From: Rhynchopus euleeides | Taxonomy: Eukaryota > Euglenozoa > Diplonemea > Diplonemida > Diplonemidae | DNA length: 64,000 bases | Assembly: GCA_963210315.1 (NCBI GenBank) | Contig: OY723322.1 | Location: forward strand, 372,001 to 436,000 | Direction: 5' to 3' | Shown here: piece after piece, positions 51,212 to 61,557 of the stretch | Layout of the letters: every line of letters begins with the position of its first letter | Numbering within the stretch: the first letter of the stretch is position 1 | The notes under the pieces: generated by a model | The model's input: only the letters and a program-made list of their open reading frames with translations | Database searches by the model: none | Told to the model about the DNA's origin: nothing | Program-made: the position numbers and the translations under genes

Positions 51212-53122
51212 TCAAGCGTGCTCGTCAGGCATATCGGTGCCAGGTTCGGCCTTTGCCTGGTATGCGTGAATGCTGCATGTGGTAAGCACTGTCACGACCA
51301 CAGCAACCGCGCAACTCACGTGCATATAAGCAGCATAGGGGTTCGCCACCCTATGAACAGACCACCTGGGATAATTTAAGGTCTTCGCGGTCTGAGCGAT
51401 GCGGCCGCCCTCAGCAACCACCACCCCGACTGCCAGCAGCACGCACAGGCACACCTGCGGGATGCGCATGTTGGTGCCACACTGCACGATGACAGACGCC
51501 CCCATCATCATCAGCAGTGCTGCAGCTGCGATAGCTCCACCAGCGATCTGTGCCTCGAAGCCCGCTTCATGGTAGTAGGAGGAGGAGAAGTGGTCCCCAT
51601 TGATAACCTCCAGAAACTCTGCAGCGTACCCGATGATGGACAGAGCCTCGAAGATGAGCACCGCACAGCAGTGCATGAAGGACACAACGCCACGCACCTT
51701 CCATGAGCAGAGCAGCGCGGCAGTCATAACGCCAAGCGCAATCATCGACATCAGACCGGCACCGATCTGACCGGCACCCAGCAGACGGCTTGCTGTGTTG
51801 AACCCGGGACCGAGGTCCGCGAGAAGCCACGCGAACCCCACCGCCCACACCACCGCAGCGCCAAAGGCAAGGACAAGTGTCGCCCACACGGCACCCTTGG
51901 CGAGCACGGCAGCGAACCCACCCTCCTGCGAGAGGCGCACCACCGCAAGGGAGACTGCCAGCAGGGCGATGAAGAAGAGCGTAATGGTGGACCCGACAGA
52001 CGCCATCAGATCTGACGCGTCGTCGGTGCGATACCCCCAGGCAGTGCTCTGCAGCAGTAGGGCGGCAACGGATGAGAGCAGTGCACCTGTCAGCACCATG
52101 TCACCAACACGCCAGCTTGCCCGCTGCAAGCCGTTTGCCTCTGTCTGCTGACGATCTTGCGTGGCGTCATTCGAACGCATCTCGGTCGCCCAACCACACG
52201 TGGTGAGGGCCGTGATTATCACAGCGGTCGTGTTGATGATATGCATGTACGTCAGCGTGGAATTCATTGGGATGGCAACTCCCCACAGATGCGCGCTCTG
52301 GTCGATTTGGCCGCCCTCAGCAACCGCAACTCCGACTGCCAGCAGCACGCACAGGCACACCTGCGGGATGCACATGTTGGTGCCATACTGCACCGCAACA
52401 GACGTCCCCATCAGCATCAGCAGGGCTGTAACTGCGATGGCCCCACCAGCGACCTGTGCCTCCAAACCGCGTTTGCCGTTGTAATCTCCGACATTGATAA
52501 ATTCCAGAAATTCTGGAAGTTCCCGATGTTCTGCAGCGTACCCGATGACGGACAGAGCCTCGAAGATGAGCACCGCACAGCAGTGCATGAAAGACGCAGC
52601 GCCACGCACCTTCCACGAGCAGAGCAGCGCAGCCGTCATCACGCCAAGCGCAAGCATCGACATCGCGCCGACACCGATTTCACCGGCACCCAGCCGGCGG
52701 ATAGCTTTGGGATGAGCTCTCGCGTGAATCATTTCGATTTGCAAATCCGCAAGGGTCCACGCCATCCCCACCACCCACACCACCACAGTGACGCAGGCAA
52801 GGGCGAATGAGCCAACAGCTCCGATCTTCCCCAGCAGGGCCGCGAACCCACCCTCCTGCGAGAGGCGCACCACCGCAAGGGAGACTGCCAGCAGGCCGAT
52901 GAAGAAGAGTGTAAGGGTGGACGCGATAGACGCCATCAGTTCGGACGTGGCGTCGGTGCCATACCCGGCGGCGGTGCTCATCAGCAGTGTGCCGGCAACC
53001 GATGCGATCAGTGCCCCCGTCAGCACCACATCGCCCACAGGCATACCGGGACTGATGCAACTGGGGACACTTTCCGTCTGTGGCTGTGAGGACATGTCAG
53101 GCCGCTTTGCCAAATCTGCCAT
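51212..53122 (-). CDS. Paralog C: internally duplicated many-pass membrane protein
   Basis: 636 aa, intact. It has the same two-half organisation as paralog B and near-identity over most of the second half. It differs at the N-terminus, which reads MADLAKRPDMSSQPQTESVP in place of MRQND and the residues after it. It also has small insertions in the first half, such as extra residues after GYAAEH. The first gene of the array in transcription order, it has a different upstream sequence (53123-53215), so it may be expressed differently. The start is the Met of MADLAK; the frame extends 15 codons further up to 53167. High similarity to B, including silent positions, suggests recent duplication or gene conversion. 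Confidence 0.88.
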   Translation of the reverse strand: MADLAKRPDMSSQPQTESVPSCISPGMPVGDVVLTGALIASVAGTLLMSTAAGYGTDATSELMASIASTLTLFFIGLLAVSLAVVRLSQEGGFAALLGKIGAVGSFALACVTVVVWVVGMAWTLADLQIEMIHARAHPKAIRRLGAGEIGVGAMSMLALGVMTAALLCSWKVRGAASFMHCCAVLIFEALSVIGYAAEHRELPEFLEFINVGDYNGKRGLEAQVAGGAIAVTALLMLMGTSVAVQYGTNMCIPQVCLCVLLAVGVAVAEGGQIDQSAHLWGVAIPMNSTLTYMHIINTTAVIITALTTCGWATEMRSNDATQDRQQTEANGLQRASWRVGDMVLTGALLSSVAALLLQSTAWGYRTDDASDLMASVGSTITLFFIALLAVSLAVVRLSQEGGFAAVLAKGAVWATLVLAFGAAVVWAVGFAWLLADLGPGFNTASRLLGAGQIGAGLMSMIALGVMTAALLCSWKVRGVVSFMHCCAVLIFEALSIIGYAAEFLEVINGDHFSSSYYHEAGFEAQIAGGAIAAAALLMMMGASVIVQCGTNMRIPQVCLCVLLAVGVVVAEGGRIAQTAKTLNYPRWSVHRVANPYAAYMHVSCAVAVVVTVLTTCSIHAYQAKAEPGTDMPDEHA

Positions 53123-55311
53123 GGTGGCCGCATCGTGCACCACAACCGAGCGGGATGTTCGGACCACTCATAATATGCAGAGAGAGAAAGCGTGGCCGGG
53201 TGAGAGGGTGAGAGGGGGAAGAGGCGCGTCTCCTTGTTGTGCTGATCCCCAGTGCCCGCCTCCCATGCCCCTCTGGACTCTATGTCGTGCAACACAGGGC
53301 TGCGCTGGGTGGTTATTTTTCCAAATAAACGGACTCCTGGACAAGCCAGGCGGTGCAGACGGACACGGGTATCGGATTGGTGTCACTCGCCGTGTGTCGC
53401 TAATTTCCCCCCCTCGACTTCGACAGTTGCATGGCTGGCGGGCAAGACATCCAGACAGATACAGTGTCATCAGAAGGTTCTATACTCCTAAGGTCCAGTG
53501 CAGATCGCCAGAGGGGATCCCAAAGAGATACCTTTGAATTTAGGAACGGTCATTAAAGATCCCCCCCCCCCCCCTCCGGGGGGGGGCCGCGCTTCGCGCG
53601 GCCCCCCCCCACCGCCACCCCCCCGCCCCCCACCCCGCGCTTCGCGCGGCCCCGCACCCCCCACCCCCCCCGGCCGCGCTTCGCGCGTCCGGAGTCTGGA
53701 TCCCCCTGCCATTAAAGATCCTCGCCAACCAGCCAAACGGCCAAAAATGACCAAAAAACCGGTTTTTGGAGGATCCTTGAAATCGGTAGTGGACAGTAGC
53801 GGACAGGGCGGACATTTCCTTGTGGAAAAAGTGCCCGAAAAAAAAATTCGAAAAGGTCCCCCTTACAGAATTAGCCTTTTTTCAAAAAATCGGAAAATTT
53901 CGGACCGCAATTTGTACCCAAGAAAGTGCCGAATTTACCCCACTCTCCCCACTCTCGTCACCACCAGTCCTGGGTAAGACGTTAAACTGCCTGGGGGGGC
54001 CGTCCCCGGACCATGACGGGTGCCTGCACCAGGAGTCTAGCACGGCCGTGGTCCGGAGCATGACCTAAAACGGCTTGGGTACCGAGGCTCCCCAGACCAG
54101 GAAGGGTGGAGACACCTGGAGTCTAAATAGTCACACCACGTCAGGCCAGACCTTCGCATTGCACTCCGCGAAGACTGCCACACAGCCGCGGGGCAGGTGT
54201 GCAGCCTGTGGATGACCTCGTACAGAGAAGACTGTAAGGGACGACAGCCCCGCCGAGGCGATACAGCGCCAGACGCGGCCCGAGTTTCTGGAGACCGACT
54301 GGGGAACTGGAACGTCTTCAGGATAAGCGCCTCACAGAGGACTGTGATCCTCACCTGTGTGAACTGAGAACCCCCAGCCCCAAGATGCTGGTGTGGAGCG
54401 GGTGCCTCGACCTCTTTTCGGGTTCTTTATTTCTTTATTTCCTTTTGGATGCGTCCACCAAAGAAAACGTGGCCACCCACTCGCAGAGGCTCCCGAAAGC
54501 TCCAGCATCAGCTAGCGGTTCATAGTGTAGATCGGTGTCTCCAGAAGGGGATGTCCGGTCGCAGAAGAAAAACGACGAAGACAACCACACAGGCCGCAAA
54601 AAAAAAAAAAAAAAAAAAAAGTGCCGAATTTTCGGACTTGGTCCGATTTGAACGATTTCCGTGCCTCTTGCAACCCCCATGAGGGGGGGCTGCTGTTTCG
54701 GGTTCTTCCGGTGGCACATGCTGGGGTGTCAGGACAGGGAATCCTGCTCGCTGTACCCGGTGATCCCTGACGCAGCCAGGAAGTGGAGAGCCTTGGAACC
54801 CTGGTTGAGGCCTGTAACACCCGGCCTTCCTGCCACTTGTGGCATTGTGGAGTGGAGGTGGTTATGGAGAAGGTTCTCTCTCCGTCCGGTCGAGCACAAC
54901 CGTCCTCTCCAGCCAGGGGTCATCTACTTTCCAAACAAGGGCCAGGAACATGCTCAAACAAACCAATTGATCAGAAAATCTGGCTTGCCGTGGAATCATT
55001 GAGCAAAATTTGGGGAGTGATTGGTGCCCCATTGCTGCATATGACATGTCCATTTTTGACGATTTTTGGGCAGAATTTGGTGCGTGGGACCTTTCGATTT
55101 TCATGAATTTTTCGGAATTTCGTGGGGACCGTTCCCCCATTTGAGTGCCAAAAATCTCATTTCCGAGGCCTGGGAATGGTCGCAGTGGCCTCAGATGTCC
55201 AAAAACGTTCAATTGACCTCTCCTCGAAAAAAAATTCGAAAGGTCCCCCCTACCAGTGGTCGCGCTAACTTCACTCCCTACTCCCGGCATTTTCGGCGAT
55301 TTTTTGAGGTA
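53123..55311. other. Gene-free repetitive stretch
   Basis: No gene recognised in 2.2 kb. It contains GC hairpins of the form GGCCGCGCTTCGCGCGGCC (53585-53695), an A run of about 22 (54598-54620) and one copy of a dispersed unit (55140-55250, with GGGAATGGTCGCAGTGG and AAAAAATTCGAAAGGTCCCC) that recurs at 56860-56985. Confidence 0.6.
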
Positions 55312-55675
55312 CCTGGGACCCCCCGTGTTTAAGTCCCCCCCCTGGAGGCGATTTTCGGCCGGGGGGGACTTAAACACGGGGGGGGCGGACCTAAACACAG
55401 GGGGGGCGTAAACACGGGGGTGGCACAGTGGAGACCAAGAAGACCTCTTCCTCTGCTGTCGTAGGGGGGTAATTCCGGTCCGGATGGACTTTTGGCACCC
55501 CACTTTTCGACTCAGACAGCACCTGGAGGGCCTAGGGGCCACCTGATGACCCTCCAGACCAGCCCACCCCCGTGTTTAGGTCCCCCTGTGTTTAAGTCCC
55601 CCCCCTGCCAGACCCCCAGGGGGGGACTTAAACACGGGGGTAAGGGGGGGGGACTTATACACGGGGGGTCCCAGG
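55312..55675. mobile_element. Inverted-repeat element, TA-flanked
   Basis: Ends are inverted copies of CCTGGGACCCCCCGTGTTTA followed by AGTCCCC, with one mismatch, and TA borders both sides (55310-55311, 55676-55677). The motif GTGTTTAAGTCCCCCC recurs inside in both orientations and resembles the GTGTTTATGTCACCCCCC of the element at 6497-8102. 364 bp, no ORF. Confidence 0.7.
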
Positions 55676-55994
55676 TACGTTTTTTATTTGCAAACAGGGA
55701 TTTGTCCACAACTCGAAAAGTTTTGGTACCCCAATTCAGTATGAAAAAATTGCAACAAAAAAATGGAAGTGACCCCATGGCGTTTCGCACGGATCTCAAA
55801 TATTCAAAAGAAGGCAGAGACGGGGAGAGAAAAAAATGGGCCCCGCGGGGCGGGGGTGGGTGGTGGGGGTGGGTGGGTGGCCTTGATGGCTGCTGCTCTT
55901 CACGCCCTGAGGTTCGCCGTTCCCCAAACTTCCACAAGCATCGCTTTGCATGAAACTCTCAGCACCCCTTTTGCCTTCCCTACCGAGTAGCTCG

Positions 55995-56056
55995 GAACAG
56001 ATGTTCACTACCGTGGCCTCCGGCGGCTGGGGGGCTCCGCCCCCCAGACCCCCCTG
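55995..56056. repeat. Dispersed GC hairpin repeat, copy 3
   Basis: Same unit as at 24540-24602 with the GATGTTCACTACCG form. Confidence 0.85.
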
Positions 56057-56216
56057 TACCACTAGGCTGCAGCGTGTGCCTGCCTTGTAGCCAAGTCCTT
56101 TGGGTTCACATCAGCGAATGGGACCCAGACCACTCTCAGTAGCCTCAGGAGGACGCATCCAACTCACACAGAATCTGTACGCCCGCAACTCCCACGCGCT
56201 CCTACTACGGCGCAAG

Positions 56217-56280
56217 GAACAGATACTCACTACCGTGGCCTCCGGCGGCTGGGGGGCTCCACCCCCCAGACCCCCCCTGT
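56217..56280. repeat. Dispersed GC hairpin repeat, copy 4
   Basis: Same unit with GATACTCACTACCG and CTCCACC in the loop. Preceded by the AACTCACACAGAATCTGTAC segment also seen before copy 2. Confidence 0.85.
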
Positions 56281-57246
56281 ATAGCGTGTGCAGCACTACA
56301 GCGTGTGCACGAGGTTTCACATACAACATGCTTCGTGGGGTCCCCACGTCCAGTGCTGGCATCAGTGTCTTGAACAGGCTACACCCTCGCCATATCAGGG
56401 GTGGCACTCAAGCTGGCACATGTTTGCCTACTTGGTGGCGTTGTTGGCAGTTGAGCTGAGTGGGGAACTCCCGTCCCTGCTTTCCGAGCAGGTGCCTGAC
56501 CCCTAGCCCGGGTTGTTACTGATCACATGATGTAGAGACAACCAGGACGGAAAATTTGAGTGTCTTCAAACAAGCCCATTTTTTCAAAATGACCCCACTA
56601 CGATCCGGGCGAGGCTCGGAAATGCAACGAAACGCGGTTTCCCCGCCCAAAAACGAGCCCCTTTTTCAGGTACGTTTTTTCGCTCCCGATTTCCAAATTT
56701 TGGGAGATTTTTCCAATATTTAGCGCGACCACTGCCCCCTACTGGCACCCCGGATTAGGACATGTCTCTGGGGGTGTCCGGGGGCATTTTTGGCCCATTT
56801 TTGGCTGGGGAAAATGGGCCATTTTTCACAATTTTTTCGGTTTTTTGTCCGGACCGGCACCGCATTTGAGGGGCCAAAATCTGATTTCCGAGGCCCGGGA
56901 ATGGTCGCAGTGGCTTCATTTGGCCAAAAACGTTCAATACCCTTCTCCAAAAAAAATTCGAAAGGGTCCCCCTACAAATCGCCGGTCTTCGGTGCAAAAA
57001 AATTGGGCACCCAGATTTCAAAAATTTTCAAACTATTTTCTGGACCAAAAATCAAACTATTGAGGTCCTGGCCGGACATGTCCGGGGGGGGGGTCAAAAT
57101 TGGATTTCCCGAATTTCCGGGTCCGGACATGTCCGCCCGGACATCCGGACACCAGAAAATGTCCGCCCGGACATGTCCGCCCTGTCCGGGGCGGACATTT
57201 CTGGATGTCCGGATGTCCGGGCGGACATGTCCGGGCGGGAAATTCG
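56281..57246. other. Gene-free stretch with GGACATGTCC cluster
   Basis: No gene. A dispersed unit lies at 56860-56985. At 57070-57240 more than ten copies of CCGGACATGTCCG-type palindromes and CGGACATCCGG variants form a dense cluster. Part of it (TGTCCGGGGGGGGG then TCAAAATTGGA) is repeated just beyond the next element at 58434-58470. Confidence 0.65.
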
Positions 57247-57725
57247 CACGGTGGGATCTTGTAAATTTTACATGTATAACTACAAGTATATACATGTATT
57301 ATACATGTATAATACTTGCATGTCAACTATTATACATGTATAATACATGTATATGCCTGAAATATACATGTAAAATACATGTATATCAAGTAAAAATACA
57401 TGTATAATACTTGCATGTCAACTATTATACATGTATTTTTACTTGATATACATGTATTTTACATGTATATTTCAGGCATTTACATGTATTTTACATGTAT
57501 AATACTTGTCATGCAAGTATTATACATGTAAAATACTTGCATGACAAGTAAAATACATGTATAATACTTGCATGACAAGTAAAATACTTGCATGCAAGTA
57601 AAATACATGTATTTTACTTGCATGCAAGTATTTTACTTGTCATGCAAGTATTTTACATGTATAATACTTGCATGACAAGTATTATACATGTAAAATACAT
57701 GTAAATGCCTGAAATATACATGTAA

Positions 57726-58050
57726 AATACATGTATATCAAGTAAAAATACATGTATAATAGTTGACATGCAAGTATCATACATGTATTTTTACTTGATA
57801 TACATGTATTTTACATGTATATTTCAGGCATATACATGTATTATACATGTATAATAGTTGACATGCAAGTATCATACATGTATTTTTACTTGATATACAT
57901 GTATTTTACATGTATATTTCAGGCATATACATGTATTATACATGTATAATAGTTGACATGCAAGTATCATACATGTATTTTTACTTGATATACATGTATT
58001 TTACATGTATATTTCAGGCATATACATGTATTATACATGTATAATACATG
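57726..58050. repeat. 95-bp tandem repeat, about three units
   Basis: ATTTCAGGCATATACATGTA recurs at spacing 95 bp. Earlier parts of the element hold the same words in inverted order (for example TGCCTGAAATATACATG at 57352 and 57706). Confidence 0.8.
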
Positions 58051-58056
58051 TATATA

Positions 58057-58385
58057 CCGTATACGTAAATATTATGGAACGTAAATATTATGGAACGGGC
58101 CCATTTTTGGCCGGTCCGTTCCATAATATTTACGTTCCATAATATTTACAGGGCCAGTTGGGGACTCGGTGGTGAGGACGGCTTGCGTCAGGAATCGCGC
58201 GAAAAGTGCACGAGTAGGTCCCGTCAGGGACTCTGTATGCCGTCCGATCACCTGGTCCAAGTCCCCGAGTCGCAGAAACCCCTGTAAATATTATGGAACG
58301 AAAAAAATCTGGAACGCCAACCCACCAGCGTTCCAAAATATTTACGTTCCATAATATTTACGTTCCAAAATATTTACGTATACGG
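58057..58385. mobile_element. MITE copy 3, nested in fold-back element
   Basis: 329 bp, same orientation as copy 1, with TA flanks at 58055-58056 and 58386-58387. Near-identical core to copies 1 and 2. Confidence 0.9.
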
Positions 58386-59730
58386 TACTTGTAGTTATAC
58401 ATGTAAAATTTACAAGATCCCACCGTGCGGGAAATGTCCGGGGGGGGGGGGGGGTCAAAATTGGACCCGGACATCCGGACACCCGGATTTCCGGGTCCGG
58501 GTATGTCCGCCCTGTCCGCCCTGAAATCGCCTAAGGGGCCGGGGGAAATCCAGGAAATTCGGGAAATCCAGGAATATGAAGAATCCTCCTTTCTGTTTGC
58601 CATTTTAACAATTCCTAGGACTTTTAGTTGGATGAAGAATGGTCACCGTGAACTCAGATGTCCAAAAACATGCCATCCTATACCCTAGACATGAAATGTT
58701 GACCTTTGCCAAAATAGCAAACCACTTTTTACGCACCACCCTACCAGAGTACCCAGTGGACCCCCCCCCTAAGCAGCAGGTAACGGTGGAAGCAGCAGGT
58801 AACGGAGCAAGGTCGGGGGGGGAGGCGGATCGGAAGCGGGGTGACAGTAAAAACATTAAAGATAAATCTTTAATGAATTAAGGCCGAAGCGAGACGCGTC
58901 GGATTATGTGACCCCTCCTAACATATCAGGTGGAACGCAACGATCGGGGAAAGTGACTCAGTTGATTGCCGTCACGCACAGTCTAATGCGCCTGCCACAC
59001 CACCACACTTCTGCAGGCATTTTTTTTGTCTGGTGCGGTTCTGCGCTGTCAGGGGATAAGATAGGTCTGGTTTTCCGGTTTTCAAAACCAGGGTTTCCCG
59101 GTTCCCGGTTTTCTGGAAAAAAAAAAAAGGTCGGTCTCATTTTTGGCGGTTTTTTTTGTGATTTTGGGACAGTAAAACAGTCAGAAAAAACGCCATAAAA
59201 AAATAGAAAGTGACCCCATCGTGATCCGCACAGAGCTCCAATAGTCCAAAGAAGGCAGAGAAGCGGAGAAGAAAAATGGACCTAGCGGGTGGCCCGGTGG
59301 GTGGTGATGCCCTCGTCATGCAGGTCTCTTCTGTTTTGAAGGTGCACACATGGTGGACTCCAGCCACCATGTCTAAGAGGGAGTCTAAGACTGCAGTCTG
59401 GAGGGCTGAGACGAGAACTCAAACGACTTTCAAGCAGTCTTGAAGGTCGCCAAGCCTATTGGGGGCAACTAACAGATGAGATTTGTTTGTTGCCTGTCGT
59501 CACAGCTAGGTGCCCATCTCTTCGATAACGGAATGTGTGCAGAGATCTCGTGGACCCTTTGGCCATTCTGTCGTGCACCCACTCCACCCACAACGCACAC
59601 CTGTCACGAGTGGTCGCTCCCCCGTCCTCCTCCACCCTGAAGGTTGAACCCTCAAGGACCAGTGATCTCCTGCTGGCCGGGCTGCGATACAGCGAAGCCT
59701 TCCTACTTACAAGCGAATCCAGACTGTAGG

Positions 59731-59792
59731 GAACAGATGTTCACTACCGTGGCCTCCGGCGGCTGGGGGGCTCCGCCCCCCAGACCCCCCTG
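59731..59792. repeat. Dispersed GC hairpin repeat, copy 5
   Basis: Same unit and same GTTC form as copy 3. Confidence 0.85.
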
Positions 59793-60523
59793 TGTAAAAG
59801 CATTGCACCAGACCGGTTTTTTGGGCGAGAGTCCAAACTTTCAAAGCAGCTGCTGCGCCTGCCCCACCAAGCAGCCTCAGTACGACAGGACGCGCGCAGG
59901 CACCGGGCCCTCTCAGATTCTGGGAGGGTTTGCGCGGGTCGCGCGCGCCGAAGGCGCGCGCGAAAAATTTTCAAAACCAGAAAAACCGGAAAACGGCGCC
60001 AGAAAAAAAGTCTATCTTATACCCTGTGCGCTGTCAACGAAAAAAAAAAACAAACATCGCGTTACCTTTTTCATTTTCTCCATTCTATTCTTTGGTTTGA
60101 GTCTTGAGTTAATGCTAGAGCGGCGTTGAGCCCTTACGGGTCCCCCAGCGGCACAGCCTCGGATTTTGAATTGGATTGAGGGGCACACAGCCTATCCTCC
60201 TGGAGAGCTGAAAGAGGCACTGTCGCTCTTCACCCTGATATGGGATATACGTTGGTCGCCCCCCTGCCCCCCTGTGCGACGGGAATACCCTTGGAGAGCG
60301 AACGCAATACACCCTCCTGTGACACAGCACCTCTCAGCAATGGAGGCAATCGACAGGAGGATGGGGAGAGCAGGTTTTGTCCGTCGTCGCGAGGGGGGGA
60401 AGAGGGAGCGTGTCACAACCGAATAATTCGTTCAGAAACATACATGCGGGGTACGTTGTGTATTGTAAACATCAAAAGTCTGTCAGAGGGGGCGGGAGGG
60501 GGGGGGGGGGTAGGGGTGGGGGT

Positions 60524-60590
60524 TGATTGTCGAGAGTGAATGGAAAAGCAAGTCTTGCAATGTTAGTCCTTTTTTGTAGTCACCACACCT
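60524..60590. repeat. Dispersed repeat, second copy
   Basis: Matches 11810-11890 in the PAS intron from TGATTGTCGAGAGTGAATGG to GTAGTCACCACACC, with an 11-nt gap. Confidence 0.75.
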
Positions 60591-60717
60591 GGTATGCTGT
60601 AGGGCGGATCAATTCACAATTGGGAGGGTGTGTAGCAGTTGTCTGTCAGTGGCCTGGTGGTAGAGGGGGGGGGGATAGTGATCGGTAAGTTCAAAGACAA
60701 ATGCTGGGGCAGGGGTA

Positions 60718-60925
60718 CACGGTGGACTCCAGCCACCCTAGCGGGAGTCTGGGAGCGGGAGTCTGAGAGGGTGTCTTTTTCTGCAGTATGTACTGGAGAC
60801 TCCCGCTAGCGGGAGTCTATTTTCCAGCTAATTTAGGCTAAAGACTCCCGCTAGCGGGAGTCCGAGACTCCCGCTAGTTGAGACTCCCGAAAAGGGTTAC
60901 CCTACCCCCGCTGGAGTCCACCGTG
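60718..60925. mobile_element. 208-bp inverted-repeat element, TA-flanked
   Basis: Ends are perfect inverted copies of CACGGTGGACTCCAGC with TA on both sides. The interior repeats the palindrome GACTCCCGCTAGCGGGAGTC. The first eight bases match those of the fold-back element at 57247-58427. No ORF. Confidence 0.82.
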
Positions 60926-61557
60926 TAGGGGTGGGGGTCTTCACTAATTTTGGCAAAAAAAAATGTTCGGCGATTTTTTTTCCGGGCGATTTTTCAAACC
61001 CGTCAAAAAAGTCGGAAGGAAATTCACCGAAAACGCGCCGTTATTTTTTTGGCACTGTAGCGAAGCAGAGACCCCTTGGAAGCTGAAAAATGAAAAGGTA
61101 ATCCCGACGCGTGTGGTTGCACACACACAGCGCAGGAGACGCGAAGCTCGACGCAATATGGCTTTCTGTCACCTGGCGGTGATCCAACACAACTGCGTCG
61201 GGTGATGGGGTCGGCAGGAGTCGGAGTCAACGGTATTACCCCCTGATTCCTTCTCAGCTGTCTTGACGATTCGACGCGCACCACCACAGCCTGCTGCGGC
61301 GGCGAGCACACGTGGGCACGAAAGAGCTGGGAGAGGAAAGACGAACAGGAAGACAAGCGGGTCTCGGATAGTCAGGTAGGGGAATAAACCGTTCGGGGGC
61401 TAAGAGTTTGGGGGTTGGTTGGTTGGAATCAACAGATGTAAATGGATGCAATGGAGACAGCAAACAAGAAAAAGAAGAAAGGAGCACCCATGCTGTGTGA
61501 GGGCAGGTGTCTGGGAGGAGGCAGGAGTGCGGCTCGCTCTGGGCGACCAACAGCCTG
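60926..61557. other. 3' flank of adenylyl cyclase
   Basis: No ORF of note. Expected to hold the 3' untranslated region of the cyclase gene. Confidence 0.6.

Larger units (their letters stand above)
57247..58427. mobile_element. Large AT-rich fold-back element carrying nested MITE
   Basis: Ends are exact inverted copies of CACGGTGGGATCTTGTAAAT, continuing to 42 bp. CG borders both sides. The interior is built almost wholly from ACATGTA, CAAGTA and TTGCATG words in both orientations, including about three tandem copies of a 95-bp unit (marked by ATTTCAGGCA at 57821, 57916 and 58011). MITE copy 3 is inserted at its right end. Without it the element is about 850 bp. There is no ORF. The whole could fold back on itself as a near-continuous hairpin. 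Confidence 0.75.
58430..60717. other. Gene-free repetitive stretch
   Basis: No gene recognised. Holds GGACATCCGG palindromes (58434-58520), hairpin repeat copy 5 (59731-59792), a GCGCGCGCCGAAGGCGCGCGC hairpin near 59938-59960, a dispersed-repeat copy at 60524-60590 and a relic of the GGTGGACTCCAGCCACC element near 59348. Confidence 0.6.

Noticed and set aside
53585-53695. Rho-independent terminators suggested by GC hairpins
   Set aside because: The genes are eukaryotic and intron-containing; the hairpins are repeated GGCCGCGCTTCGCGCGG words far from any gene end and lack a T tract.
57290-58050. CRISPR-like array of spaced repeats
   Set aside because: Repeats are palindromic words in both orientations without unique spacers, in a eukaryotic context, inside a fold-back element.
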